DNA of 36,532 nucleotides from Pseudomonadota bacterium (lineage in GTDB: Bacteria; Myxococcota_A; Polyangia; Polyangiales; Polyangiaceae). The stretch spans positions 1 to 36,532 of the forward strand of contig JAEYVE010000196.1 in NCBI GenBank assembly GCA_023432025.1. Direction: 5' to 3'. The notes under the pieces were generated by a model. That model was not told the origin of the DNA. It worked only from the letters and a program-made list of their open reading frames with translations, and ran no database searches. A program made the translations under genes and the position numbers. Position 1 is the stretch's first letter; each line of letters begins with the position of its first letter. This document shows, piece by piece, positions 26,287 through 34,970 of the stretch.

Positions 26287-28632
26287 TCACGGGGACGGAG
26301 AGCGGGAGCAGCGTTCCCGAAGACCACGCCTCCACGCGAACAGGAAAAGCCCGAACAGAGAGAGGGCAGCCCCAGTAGCGCTCCGCCCCACGCGGCCCGC
26401 GAAGTGCGGGTGAACGGAGCACCCTTCGCCGCCCGAGCTGACGCTTGGCGCCCGCTCGGGTGCGACTTCGTCTTCCAGCGCCACGTTGTCGATCTGCAGC
26501 AAGTAGCTCACGAGCGCCTCACGCTCTTCGTCGCTCAAGTTGCTCGTGGTGCCGTGACGGTCCTCCGCATTTCGGGAGCCCACCACCTCGAGCAACGTCT
26601 GCGCGGAGCCGTCGTGCAAGTAAGGCGCAGTTGCCCAAATGCCTCGCAAGGTCGGCGTGTCGATGCCTTCCAGCTCCTTTCCGAGCCTTTGGCCCGAGGT
26701 GGCTTGGAGCGTGCCCACGTCGTGCAAGACGCCCGTCGCGCTGTCCGTGAAGTCGGGCCCCGAATGGCACGTGGCGCAGCCGGCGCGCTCGAAAATTTCG
26801 CGACCTCGATACCCCTGTTCGGTGAGCCGCCCATCCTGCGCGCGGTAGGGGCTCGGGTGAACGCTGTCGAGGGACGTGACGTACGCAGCGAGAGCGTCCA
26901 GCTCGGGGCTCAGCCCCGCTTTGGGATCGCCGAGTGAGGTGTTTCGCGTGCCCTCCTCGAACAACTCGTCCGACAAGAACCCGCTACCACCGAACGCTCC
27001 GCGAATGTCGTGCTCGAAGTCCTGGACTTCGTCGAAGTTCGCGGTCCAGTGCAAGGGACCCTGCCCCACTCCGCGCTTTCCAAGGAGCGACGTGGTGTTT
27101 CTGAGACCTTCACCGCGATCGGTGAAATCCCACACCTGGCCGTCTTCGAAGCCGTCCAGGTGACACGCGGCGCAGCTGATGTAGCCGTCCTTCGTCATCC
27201 GCAAGTCGGACGCGTCGTAGAACACCTTCTTTCCCTCGAGCACGAGCGCGTCCAGCTTTTCCGCCGTCGATACGACGATCTCGGTCAGGACAGGCAGCTC
27301 GAAGCTCGTCGACGCGAGCACCTGGGTCGCATCCAGCACGACCACGCTGCGAGAAAGGTAGGAGTTTACGTAGAGCCGCCCCGCATCATCGAGGACCAGC
27401 CCGTTGGGCGCCTTGCCCAACTCGAACGCTCCAGCCACGACTCGGCCGTCGTAGGCGTCCAGCACCTCCACACCGTTGTTGCCGAGGAGCGCAACGAACG
27501 CGTAGTCGCCGAGCGGCGAAAAGGCGAGGCTCAAGCCAAGCGTTCTGTTGTTGAGATCGATGCGCCGCCCGAGCACCTCGGCGTTCGTCGCCAAATCCAC
27601 GTGTGACACGATGGTGCGCACGCTCGTTTCGAACGTGAGCGCCTCGCCGTCTCGCGCCTCACCCCGCAGAACGTTGTCCTTCTTCGAGGGCACCCAGAGG
27701 GCGCTGCCGTCCGGACTCACCACCGCCGCGTTGACGTAGTTCGGAACGCCGCGCGCAGACGCCTCGGTGTCCGGTCCGGGATCCATCGCCAGCTCGAACG
27801 TGCGCTTCACCGTGAACGTGTCGACGTCCACCTCGGCTACCTCACCGCGCTCCGCGGGTGAAATGAACCGCGTCACGAAGAGGCGCTGCGCCTCCGAGTC
27901 CAGCGCCAGCCCCGTCGCCCAGGGACCCACCGCGACGCGGCGCACCAGCGCCATCGTGGTGAGGTCCAGCTCCGCGACCTCACCGAGCGCCTGCAGCGAC
28001 ACGTACGCCTTGCCTCGGTCCGCGCTCATCACGATGCCGTACGGCCTGGAGGCCCTCGGCAGCTCGATCGCCTCGAGCAGGGCTCCCTCCGCGTCCAGCA
28101 CGCTCACGACGGCCGCGTCTTGAGAAACCACCCACAGCGCTCCGTCCGGAGCCACCGCGAGTGTGCGCGGGCCTGGATCCACGGGCGCCTCGAAAGAAAG
28201 CTCGTGCGTATCGGTGCTGATGCAGCTCACCGTGTCGTTGTCCGCATTGACGTTGCAAACGCGGCCCTCGGCGCGGTGAAACACGATGCTGGAAGAAGAC
28301 TCGGGCGCGCGCGACGGCAACGCCCGATGCACCGTTTGCAAGAAGCTGTCGCTTCGCGTCGCGCCGGTGCTGTCCTTGACGACGACGATGACCGGATAGT
28401 GACCGGGCTCCTCGTAAGCGTGTGTGACCACGTCGCCCGACACCGTTGGAGTTCCGTCCCCGAAGTTCCAGGTAAACGAGAGCTCCCCGGTGCCGACACC
28501 GTTGGCCGCGAACTCGATGGGCGCGTTCACGGCGTGCGGCGCGTTGACACGCGCCGCAACGCCCACGGCAAACGCCACGGAAGCGAAGGAAAACGCCGCG
28601 ACGCACGCCGCGGCGGCAAAAGTCCACCTCAT
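26287..28632 (-). CDS. PKD-beta-propeller-dihaem cytochrome c peroxidase-like surface protein (copy A)
   Basis: Exported redox protein of 781 residues. Order: signal peptide 1-22; PKD-like Ig domain about 25-105 (WNFGDG, HAYEEPGHYPV); a YncE-like beta-propeller about 110-480; then a dihaem MauG/CcpA-type domain with CXXCH at 487-491 and 619-623 and PYLHDGSAQTL at 670-680; a short linker and a MYXO-CTERM-like end (C738, a hydrophobic helix, RR). The start is ATG 28632, which overlaps the stop of the LVIVD gene (28629-28632, ATGA); the frame extends farther upstream, but the signal peptide begins here. The haem domain should reduce peroxide or oxidise a partner, and the propeller may bind that partner. 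The same architecture recurs at 32511-34970. Substrate and physiological role are unknown. Confidence 0.85.
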   Translation of the reverse strand: MRWTFAAAACVAAFSFASVAFAVGVAARVNAPHAVNAPIEFAANGVGTGELSFTWNFGDGTPTVSGDVVTHAYEEPGHYPVIVVVKDSTGATRSDSFLQTVHRALPSRAPESSSSIVFHRAEGRVCNVNADNDTVSCISTDTHELSFEAPVDPGPRTLAVAPDGALWVVSQDAAVVSVLDAEGALLEAIELPRASRPYGIVMSADRGKAYVSLQALGEVAELDLTTMALVRRVAVGPWATGLALDSEAQRLFVTRFISPAERGEVAEVDVDTFTVKRTFELAMDPGPDTEASARGVPNYVNAAVVSPDGSALWVPSKKDNVLRGEARDGEALTFETSVRTIVSHVDLATNAEVLGRRIDLNNRTLGLSLAFSPLGDYAFVALLGNNGVEVLDAYDGRVVAGAFELGKAPNGLVLDDAGRLYVNSYLSRSVVVLDATQVLASTSFELPVLTEIVVSTAEKLDALVLEGKKVFYDASDLRMTKDGYISCAACHLDGFEDGQVWDFTDRGEGLRNTTSLLGKRGVGQGPLHWTANFDEVQDFEHDIRGAFGGSGFLSDELFEEGTRNTSLGDPKAGLSPELDALAAYVTSLDSVHPSPYRAQDGRLTEQGYRGREIFERAGCATCHSGPDFTDSATGVLHDVGTLQATSGQRLGKELEGIDTPTLRGIWATAPYLHDGSAQTLLEVVGSRNAEDRHGTTSNLSDEEREALVSYLLQIDNVALEDEVAPERAPSVSSGGEGCSVHPHFAGRVGRSATGAALSLFGLFLFAWRRGLRERCSRSPSP

Positions 28633-30434
28633 GCCCGATGAGCTCGTTTTCTGGCCACGCGAAGCAGGGCCGCCAAAGAAAGAAGCAAGCCACCAAAACC
28701 CGCCCCTCCACTCAGAGGTGCGGTCCCCACGAGCGCGCAACCTCCGGCCTCGTCGGAGCTCGGAGACGAGGGAGACGACACCTGTCCGCCCACGCCGTCG
28801 AGCGGCGCGCCGCCCGTGGCGTTACCGCCAGCGCCAGGAGTGCCGCCCATCGCGCTCGGCGCCGCGCCGGTCCCTAGTGTGCCTCCGCTGCCCCCAGACG
28901 TTGCGCCGCCGCCCGAGCCACCGCCCGCGCCGTCCGCCCCGCCCGTCGCAGGAGGAGGCGGTGGGGGAACGACCACGGAGTCTCCGGTGGAGAAGCGCAC
29001 CAGCACTTCTTCCTCGAGTGCGTTGCCCATCACGTCCTTCACGCCGCCTGCCGGCAGGACCACCTCGTACGTGGTGTCCACTTCGAACGGAGCTTCCGGA
29101 CCGAACGACAGAGTGTTGAAGGCGTAAGTGAAAATGCCGTCGACCGTCTCACCGCCGGCTTTGCGAACGACCACCGACTCCGGAGTGAGCGTCTCCGTGT
29201 CGATGTAATCCGAAAAGAGCAAACTGAGGCGCGAGGTGGGCGCGACTCCCGTGCTGTCTGCCTTGGGGTACGTCGCTTGAACCGTGGGCGGCGTCGTGTC
29301 GCGGCCGAGTTGGTGACAGAAGAGCGCGCTACCCGTTCCGTGATCGTTGCCGATGAAAATCAGGTTGCCCATCGGCGTGACCTGTCCATGGTCCGGGTTG
29401 CCGCGTCCGAGCGTTCCTTCCCCCACCACGCGCGGGTTCTGCTCGTCCGTCACGTCGACCTTGACGACGTTGTTCTGCCTTCCGAGAAAGACGAACTCGT
29501 CTTGCGCTGCGGCGTACAGTTGGTCCTGGCCGACGAGCGCGTTCTTCACCAGATCGATCTTGGTCGGGTCCTCGAAGGAGTGAATGAGGAAGTTCCCGTC
29601 CCGGCCGGCCGTGTAGATGCGGTCCTTGCCGACCGCGATGGCGTACATGCGCGGCTGGTTGCCGAGCTGACTCAAGAGCGCGGGCTGGTCGGGCACCGTG
29701 ATGTCCAAGATCGCGTACCTGCCGCCTTGGTCCATGTTGCTGATGACGAGGTAGTCGCCCAGGGCGAAGAGCGGCCCGACGCGAAAACCGCCGGTCACGC
29801 TCGTCGAAACCTTGTTCAAGAGCTTCGGATCGCGCGGATTCGCCGCATCGATGATGTAGATGCCTTGGTTGCCGCCGGAGACGTAGAGGTAGCGCCCCTG
29901 CCACGTCGACTGCCACGCGACGTTTTCGTAGTCGCCACCGTTCACGCCGGGCAAGTCGATGTTTCCGATGCGCTCTGCGGCGAGGGGATCCGTGAAGTCC
30001 CAAAACTGCATGCCGGAAATCGTCTGCAGCGCGACGTACTGTTTGCCGTCGATGAACGCCACGGGCAGCGAGTGCGCCTCGCGAAGCTTGGTGGTGTCCT
30101 GGTTCTTGATGTGCTTCACCTCCCTCGGAGCCTTGGGGTTGGACACATCGTAAATGCCGATTTCTCCCGGCGGCGCGCCGCTGTCGGGCGCGAAGATCGT
30201 CATGAAGTAGCCACGGATCATGAGTGACACGTTCGTGCCCCGGGGCCCCGACCCGTTCTCGATGAACGCGATCGGCTTGAAGTGATCGTTCTGACCGCAG
30301 TCGAGGTTGCCTAGTCCTGGTCCCGGAGCAGCTCGAGTGAGCGAAGGCACGACGAGGGTTGCGAGCAGAGCAGCAGCGGCCCACGCGGGGCGCGCCAAGG
30401 ACAGCGAGTGAGTTCGAGATGTCACAGCCTCCAC
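28629..30434 (-). CDS. LVIVD-repeat beta-propeller with Ig-like domain and MYXO-CTERM-like anchor (copy A)
   Basis: Secreted surface protein of 601 residues. A signal peptide (1-36, ending TRAA) precedes LVIVD-type repeats from about 50 to 375, seen in recurring IYDVSNPKAPRE, FWDFTDPLAAER and IIDAANPRDPKL units, each a propeller blade. A Big_5/SbsA Ig-like domain (about 380-490, DTTPPTVQATYP to LPAGGVKDVMGNALEEE) follows, then a Gly-rich linker and a C-terminal anchor (C566, hydrophobic helix, basic end). W174 and W178 form a Trp-x3-Trp conserved in copy B. The start is GTG 30434 or GTG 30425; the second has GGAGG only 2 nt upstream, so neither is certain. It is coupled by 4 nt to the dihaem gene downstream. 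No enzymatic motif is seen; I infer a binding or structural partner of the dihaem enzyme. Confidence 0.78.
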   Translation of the reverse strand: MEAVTSRTHSLSLARPAWAAAALLATLVVPSLTRAAPGPGLGNLDCGQNDHFKPIAFIENGSGPRGTNVSLMIRGYFMTIFAPDSGAPPGEIGIYDVSNPKAPREVKHIKNQDTTKLREAHSLPVAFIDGKQYVALQTISGMQFWDFTDPLAAERIGNIDLPGVNGGDYENVAWQSTWQGRYLYVSGGNQGIYIIDAANPRDPKLLNKVSTSVTGGFRVGPLFALGDYLVISNMDQGGRYAILDITVPDQPALLSQLGNQPRMYAIAVGKDRIYTAGRDGNFLIHSFEDPTKIDLVKNALVGQDQLYAAAQDEFVFLGRQNNVVKVDVTDEQNPRVVGEGTLGRGNPDHGQVTPMGNLIFIGNDHGTGSALFCHQLGRDTTPPTVQATYPKADSTGVAPTSRLSLLFSDYIDTETLTPESVVVRKAGGETVDGIFTYAFNTLSFGPEAPFEVDTTYEVVLPAGGVKDVMGNALEEEVLVRFSTGDSVVVPPPPPPATGGADGAGGGSGGGATSGGSGGTLGTGAAPSAMGGTPGAGGNATGGAPLDGVGGQVSSPSSPSSDEAGGCALVGTAPLSGGAGFGGLLLSLAALLRVARKRAHRA

Positions 30435-30778
30435 GTATCCACTGATCGGGCCAGCTGGGGAGAGGAGGCGAAATGCCTCCCCTCACCGTCGGCTTACAGT
30501 CGTCGTGAATGCTTCCGCCCGCGCGCGTCGGCCTGGACGGTGGGTCGCGTGCATCACCGGGCGCGCCGTCCCTCTCGCTGCACGTACCTCACAGCACGCA
30601 GATCCGTTTCAGTCGCAATTTTTCACGCGCATACGGCGATTTTCGGCCACTCCTGCCCGCTTTCAGAGGCTGTTACCTCTCGTAGAGAACGCTCGTGTTG
30701 CCGGCCTCCCGACGGCAGCGAGCTCGAACAGAAGCCGACGAGCGCCCGGATGTCGGTGGTGGAGATCCAGCTGTGACA
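30435..30778. promoter_or_regulatory. Divergent promoter region between the two duplicated modules
   Basis: 344 bp without a gene. It must carry promoters for both LVIVD-dihaem modules. Near copy A is an imperfect hairpin at 30460-30484 (GGAGGC-gaaat-GCCTCC with flanking pairs), whose GCCTCCCCTC arm also occurs in the larger hairpin at 35114-35155. An A/T-rich spot (CAATTTTTCA) is at about 30617-30626. I cannot assign -35/-10 elements. Confidence 0.45.
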
Positions 30779-32503
30779 ATGAGACGCGCGCGCACGAATG
30801 CAGTTCATTGGTACCTCGCCCTCGCCCTCGGCGGCACTTGGGCCTGCTCCGGTGAGCCCGGCGACTCGGGTGGAGACCTCGCCGGTGGAAGTGGCTCGGG
30901 CAGCGCGGCAGCGTCCGGCGGAACGGACGCCTCGGGTGGCTCGCTCGCGACCGGAGGCGCACCGGGGACGGGTGGAACGCCGGGAGGCAGCGGTGGTACG
31001 GACGGTGGTACGGACACCGGCGGTACGCCGGGTGCGGGCGGCGTAACGACGACCGGCGGCTCTGCGGGCGCCGGCGGAGACCCGGCGGGCGCCGGCGGCA
31101 CGCCGCCGGACGAGGGTCCGCCCGCCGCGCCGGAAGGCGTCATTCCGAACGACCCGCGCCCGCCTTCCATGGTCAACCTTCCGAAGGACCAGTGGGAGCG
31201 GGGGCTCATTTCGCCGACGCTCGAGTCCGAGCATCACAACCAGCCCTCCGTCATCAACGGCTATTTGGCTCTCACGGGCAACTCACGCTTCTCCATTTAC
31301 GACATCTCGGACCCGACCCAGCCCAAGCAGCTGTCGTTCCGCAAGAGCCCCAACGACTGCACCCGCTGCGGTGAGGCGGAAGGTCACCAAGTCGCCTACG
31401 CCAAGTACGGAAGCAATTTCTACAGCGTCACGATCCAGGGCAAGGGCGTGGACCTCTGGGACGTCACCGACGTGCGCGATCCGAAGCACCTGAAGAGCGT
31501 CGACATTCAGGGCATCAATTACGGCGACTTCACGGCGGCCGTCTGGGGCGTGGCGTGGCAAGGTAGCAATATTTTCGTGGGCGGTACGAACACCGGCGTT
31601 CACGTCATTGACGCTTCGGATCCGACCAATCCACAGCTGGTGGGGCGCCTCGCGAACGTCGGCGGAGTCAGCGCTGGTCCGCTCTTCGCCATCGGAAATA
31701 TCCTCGTGGTGACCACGCCGAAGAGCAACGCCGGCGTCGCCACGGTCGACATTTCCGATCCTCACAAACCGCTCATTTTGGACTCCGTCTCACCGGCCCA
31801 AGAGAGCTACATTGGGTGGTTCTACGGCCACCACGCGTACCTCTTGAATCCGATTCGGGTCTACGACGTGCTCAGTAACCCCACGGACATCCAGCTCGTC
31901 TCGAGCGGCACCGTCGGCGGCTACTTCGAGTACATGAGCTTTCAGGACGGCTACATGTTCGCCGGCCGCATCCGGCCCGAACCGGGCGCCACCAAAATCG
32001 ACGTCACGAATCCGGCTCGCCTGACCAAAAAGAGCGATATTTACGGGCGTCGGAACCTCAAAGAGAACGACGACCAGTTCACGGTGGCCATCGGAAACCT
32101 GCTCGTGATGTCGGACGATCAGCTTTCGCCCGAGACGAGCAAGTACGCCGGCACGGTCATCGCCGTGCACGACACGGAGCCGGACACGGCGCCGCCGGCC
32201 GTAGACACCATCATCCCGAAGAACGGAGCGACCGGACAAGCGCTCACTTCTCGCGTCGGTATTTCGTTCACGGACAACATCGAGCTCGCCACGGTGGACG
32301 CGCGCAGCTTCATCGTGCGCCCCGTGGGTGGACAGCCGCTCGCTGGAACCTGGGGCGTTTCCATGAGCGTCCTGAACTTCGATCCCGCGGAGAACCTCCA
32401 GCCGAACACCACGTACGAGGTGATTCTCCCCGCGGGCGGCATCAAGGATTACGTCGGAAATGGCATTGCAGAGGAGTTCCGCTCCACGTTCACGACGCGC
32501 TGA
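30779..32503 (+). CDS. LVIVD-repeat beta-propeller lipoprotein with Ig-like domain (copy B)
   Basis: Lipoprotein of 574 residues paralogous to the 28629-30434 product. The signal peptide ends in a lipobox with Cys23; residues about 28-115 are a Gly/Thr/Ser linker. LVIVD blades follow from about 150 to 465 (IYDISDPTQPKQL, LWDVTDVRDPKHL, VIDASDPTNPQLV, TVDISDPHKPL), then a Big_5-type Ig domain (about 470-574). The WQG motif is preceded by a second Trp, giving W256 and W260, as in copy A. An extra CxxC (C194/C197, CTRC) is absent from copy A. Unlike copy A it has no C-terminal anchor and is held by lipid instead. ATG 30779 was chosen, but GTG 30773 has better spacing from GGAG. The dihaem gene starts 7 nt after its stop. 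Confidence 0.8.
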   Translation: MRRARTNAVHWYLALALGGTWACSGEPGDSGGDLAGGSGSGSAAASGGTDASGGSLATGGAPGTGGTPGGSGGTDGGTDTGGTPGAGGVTTTGGSAGAGGDPAGAGGTPPDEGPPAAPEGVIPNDPRPPSMVNLPKDQWERGLISPTLESEHHNQPSVINGYLALTGNSRFSIYDISDPTQPKQLSFRKSPNDCTRCGEAEGHQVAYAKYGSNFYSVTIQGKGVDLWDVTDVRDPKHLKSVDIQGINYGDFTAAVWGVAWQGSNIFVGGTNTGVHVIDASDPTNPQLVGRLANVGGVSAGPLFAIGNILVVTTPKSNAGVATVDISDPHKPLILDSVSPAQESYIGWFYGHHAYLLNPIRVYDVLSNPTDIQLVSSGTVGGYFEYMSFQDGYMFAGRIRPEPGATKIDVTNPARLTKKSDIYGRRNLKENDDQFTVAIGNLLVMSDDQLSPETSKYAGTVIAVHDTEPDTAPPAVDTIIPKNGATGQALTSRVGISFTDNIELATVDARSFIVRPVGGQPLAGTWGVSMSVLNFDPAENLQPNTTYEVILPAGGIKDYVGNGIAEEFRSTFTTR

Positions 32504-32510
32504 GGTACGG

Positions 32511-34970
32511 ATGCGCCGCTCGCCTTGGCTGTGCTGGCTCCCGGCTCCGTACGTTCTACTGACGGGCGCGCACGCTTTCGCGCTCGACCTGACGCTCACA
32601 CCTCCGAAGCCCACCCTGCGCGGCGCGCAAACCGTCTTTGCCGCGGAGCCGACCGACGGCGTGGGCACGGTGGAGCTGCGCTGGGACTTCGGTGACGGCA
32701 GCCGCACGGAGTTCTCGGCGCTCGGCGCGACCGTGGAGCACACGTACGAAGCGCCAGGCCACTACACCGTCATCGTCGTCGCGCAGGACGAGCAAGGCTT
32801 CACGAGCCAGTCCTTCTTGCACACGGTCCACACCAGCCCCACCCCGGGGCGGCCCCAAGCCTCGTCGAGCATCATTTTCGACGAGGCGCGCGGCTTGGTC
32901 ATCACCGCGAACACGGACAACGGCACCGTCACGTTGGTGGACGCCACCACGCTCGAGAAGGTCGCCGAAATCCCGGTGTTCTCTCATCCGGTCGCCTTGG
33001 CGCTTTCGCCCGACGGTCTGCTGTGGGTCGTTCACCAGGACGACTACGCGATCGCCGTCGTCGATCCGGACGCCCAGAGAGCCGTCGATTTCTTCCGCCT
33101 CCCTTACGCGAGCCAGCCCGTCGGCATCGTCTTCTCTCCCGCGGGGGACGCTTACGTGCCGCTCCTGGCCACCGGCGAGGTCGTGCGCATCGATGGAGCC
33201 AGCCACGAGCTCACCGCTCGACGTGTCATCGCGCCCTTCCCGCGTGGCATCACGATCTCCGGAGACGGAGCCGACTTGTGGGTCACGCGTTTCATTTCAC
33301 AGGGAGACCGCGGCGAGGTGTATCGCCTCGACGCAGATACGCTGGAAACGAAGGCTCGCTACGATCTGCTCGAGGACACGACGACCGAAGACAGCGACGT
33401 TCAAGGCCGTGGGCTGCCGAACTACGTTTTCTCGGTCGCCGTGACGCCCGATGGCACGCGCGCCTGGGTGCCGGCCAAAAAGGACAACATGGCGCGCGGC
33501 CTCCAGAGAGACGGCCTGGCGCTGACGCAAGACAACGCAGTACGACCGCTCGTGTCCATCCTGGATCTCGAGACGGATCAAGAGGTTCTCGAGCAGCGCA
33601 TCGACTTGGACGACCGCAACCTGCCGCGCCAGGTCACGTTCACGGAGTTGGGCGATTGGGCGTTCGTCAGCGTATTTGGCTCGAACCTCGTGGAGCTTCG
33701 GGACGGCTTCGATCGTTCGTTCGTGACGGCGCTGCGCGGGGACAGCTTGCTCGGCCCCGCCGGCTCCGTGCTCACGCCCGACGGTCACCTCGTCGTGTTG
33801 GCGGAGCTGTCGCGAAAGCTGGTGGTCTACGACGTCGGAGCTCTGCTGCGCGGCGCGGATCAAACGACGAACATCGTGGCGGAGATCCCTCTGGTCGCGC
33901 ACGAAAAGCTCTCGAGCGAGGTGCTGCTCGGCAAGCAAATTTTTGCCAACGCCGAGGACAAGCGCATGTCCAGCGAAGGCTACTTGAGCTGTTCGTCGTG
34001 CCACTTCGACGGCTTCGAGGACGGGCGTGTATGGGACTTTTTCGATCGCGGCGAGGGGTTCCGCAACACGACGTCGCTCCTCGGAAAGCGCGGAACCGGA
34101 CACGGTCCCCTGCACTGGTCGGCCAACTTCGACGAGATTCAGGACTTCGACGGGCCCATTCGAGCTCACCAGGCGGGGTTCGGCTTCATGCAGCCCGAGG
34201 ATCTCGAGGTCGGCACCCGGAGCGAGCCTCTGGGAGATCCGAAAGCCGGCATCGAGCCGGATCTCGACGCGCTGGCGGCGTACGTGACGTCCTTGGCAGC
34301 GGTGCCGCGTAGCCCCTTCCGCAACGCGGATGGCACGTTGACGGAGCAAGGAGAGCGGGGCCGTGAGCTGTTTCTCGAGCTGGGCTGCGACTCCTGTCAT
34401 TCGGGAGACGACTTCACCGACAGCGCCAGGGGCAACCTCCACGACGTAGGCACCCTCACGGAGCTTTCGGGCAATCGCCTCGGCGGTGAGCTGCCCGGCA
34501 TCGACACGCCCACGCTGCTCGGCGTCTGGCAAACGGCCCCGTACCTACACGACGGCTCAGCGGCGACGCTGCGGGACGTTCTGACCACACGAAACCCCGA
34601 GGGCAAACACGGGGACACTTCGAATCTCACCGAGCAAGACCTCGATGCGCTCGTGGCCTACCTCGAGCAAATCGACCACGGCCTTCCACCCGAAGAGCTC
34701 ACCCTCCCCGAGCCGGCTGAAGGCACGGGCGGTGCGGGCGGCGCCGCAGGCGCTGGTGGAATGGGAATGGGCACGGGCGGCGGAGTCGTTTCCAGCGGGG
34801 GCACGAACGACGAACCCACGGCGCCCGGCCCGAAGGATTCATCCAGCGGCTGCAGCTGCGACCTCTCCCGCGCCACACATTCGCAAGGCAATGCCCTCGC
34901 GTGGGCAGGCTTCGTCGGCGCCGTGATCGCCTTCTTGCGAAGGCGCAAGCTCACACAAGCGAACAGCTGA
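32511..34970 (+). CDS. PKD-beta-propeller-dihaem cytochrome c peroxidase-like surface protein (copy B)
   Basis: Paralogue of copy A, 819 residues: signal peptide 1-24; PKD domain about 30-107 (WDFGDGSR, HTYEAPGHYTV); propeller about 115-470; dihaem domain with CXXCH at 494-498 and 626-630, GPLHWSANFDE at 532-542 and PYLHDGSAATL at 677-687; Gly-rich linker 737-770; and a MYXO-CTERM-like end (C781/C783, helix 796-808, RRRK). The haem region is much more alike between the copies than the propeller, which argues that catalysis is conserved while the propeller target differs. The start is ATG 32511, 7 nt after the LVIVD gene. The last 22 codons, with the stop and terminator, are repeated 131 bp downstream. 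Confidence 0.85.
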   Translation: MRRSPWLCWLPAPYVLLTGAHAFALDLTLTPPKPTLRGAQTVFAAEPTDGVGTVELRWDFGDGSRTEFSALGATVEHTYEAPGHYTVIVVAQDEQGFTSQSFLHTVHTSPTPGRPQASSSIIFDEARGLVITANTDNGTVTLVDATTLEKVAEIPVFSHPVALALSPDGLLWVVHQDDYAIAVVDPDAQRAVDFFRLPYASQPVGIVFSPAGDAYVPLLATGEVVRIDGASHELTARRVIAPFPRGITISGDGADLWVTRFISQGDRGEVYRLDADTLETKARYDLLEDTTTEDSDVQGRGLPNYVFSVAVTPDGTRAWVPAKKDNMARGLQRDGLALTQDNAVRPLVSILDLETDQEVLEQRIDLDDRNLPRQVTFTELGDWAFVSVFGSNLVELRDGFDRSFVTALRGDSLLGPAGSVLTPDGHLVVLAELSRKLVVYDVGALLRGADQTTNIVAEIPLVAHEKLSSEVLLGKQIFANAEDKRMSSEGYLSCSSCHFDGFEDGRVWDFFDRGEGFRNTTSLLGKRGTGHGPLHWSANFDEIQDFDGPIRAHQAGFGFMQPEDLEVGTRSEPLGDPKAGIEPDLDALAAYVTSLAAVPRSPFRNADGTLTEQGERGRELFLELGCDSCHSGDDFTDSARGNLHDVGTLTELSGNRLGGELPGIDTPTLLGVWQTAPYLHDGSAATLRDVLTTRNPEGKHGDTSNLTEQDLDALVAYLEQIDHGLPPEELTLPEPAEGTGGAGGAAGAGGMGMGTGGGVVSSGGTNDEPTAPGPKDSSSGCSCDLSRATHSQGNALAWAGFVGAVIAFLRRRKLTQANS

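Noticed and set aside
30460..30484. Hairpin as an intrinsic terminator in the divergent region
   Set aside because: It lies upstream of both genes, where no transcript needs to end, and no T-run follows; left as an unexplained hairpin.
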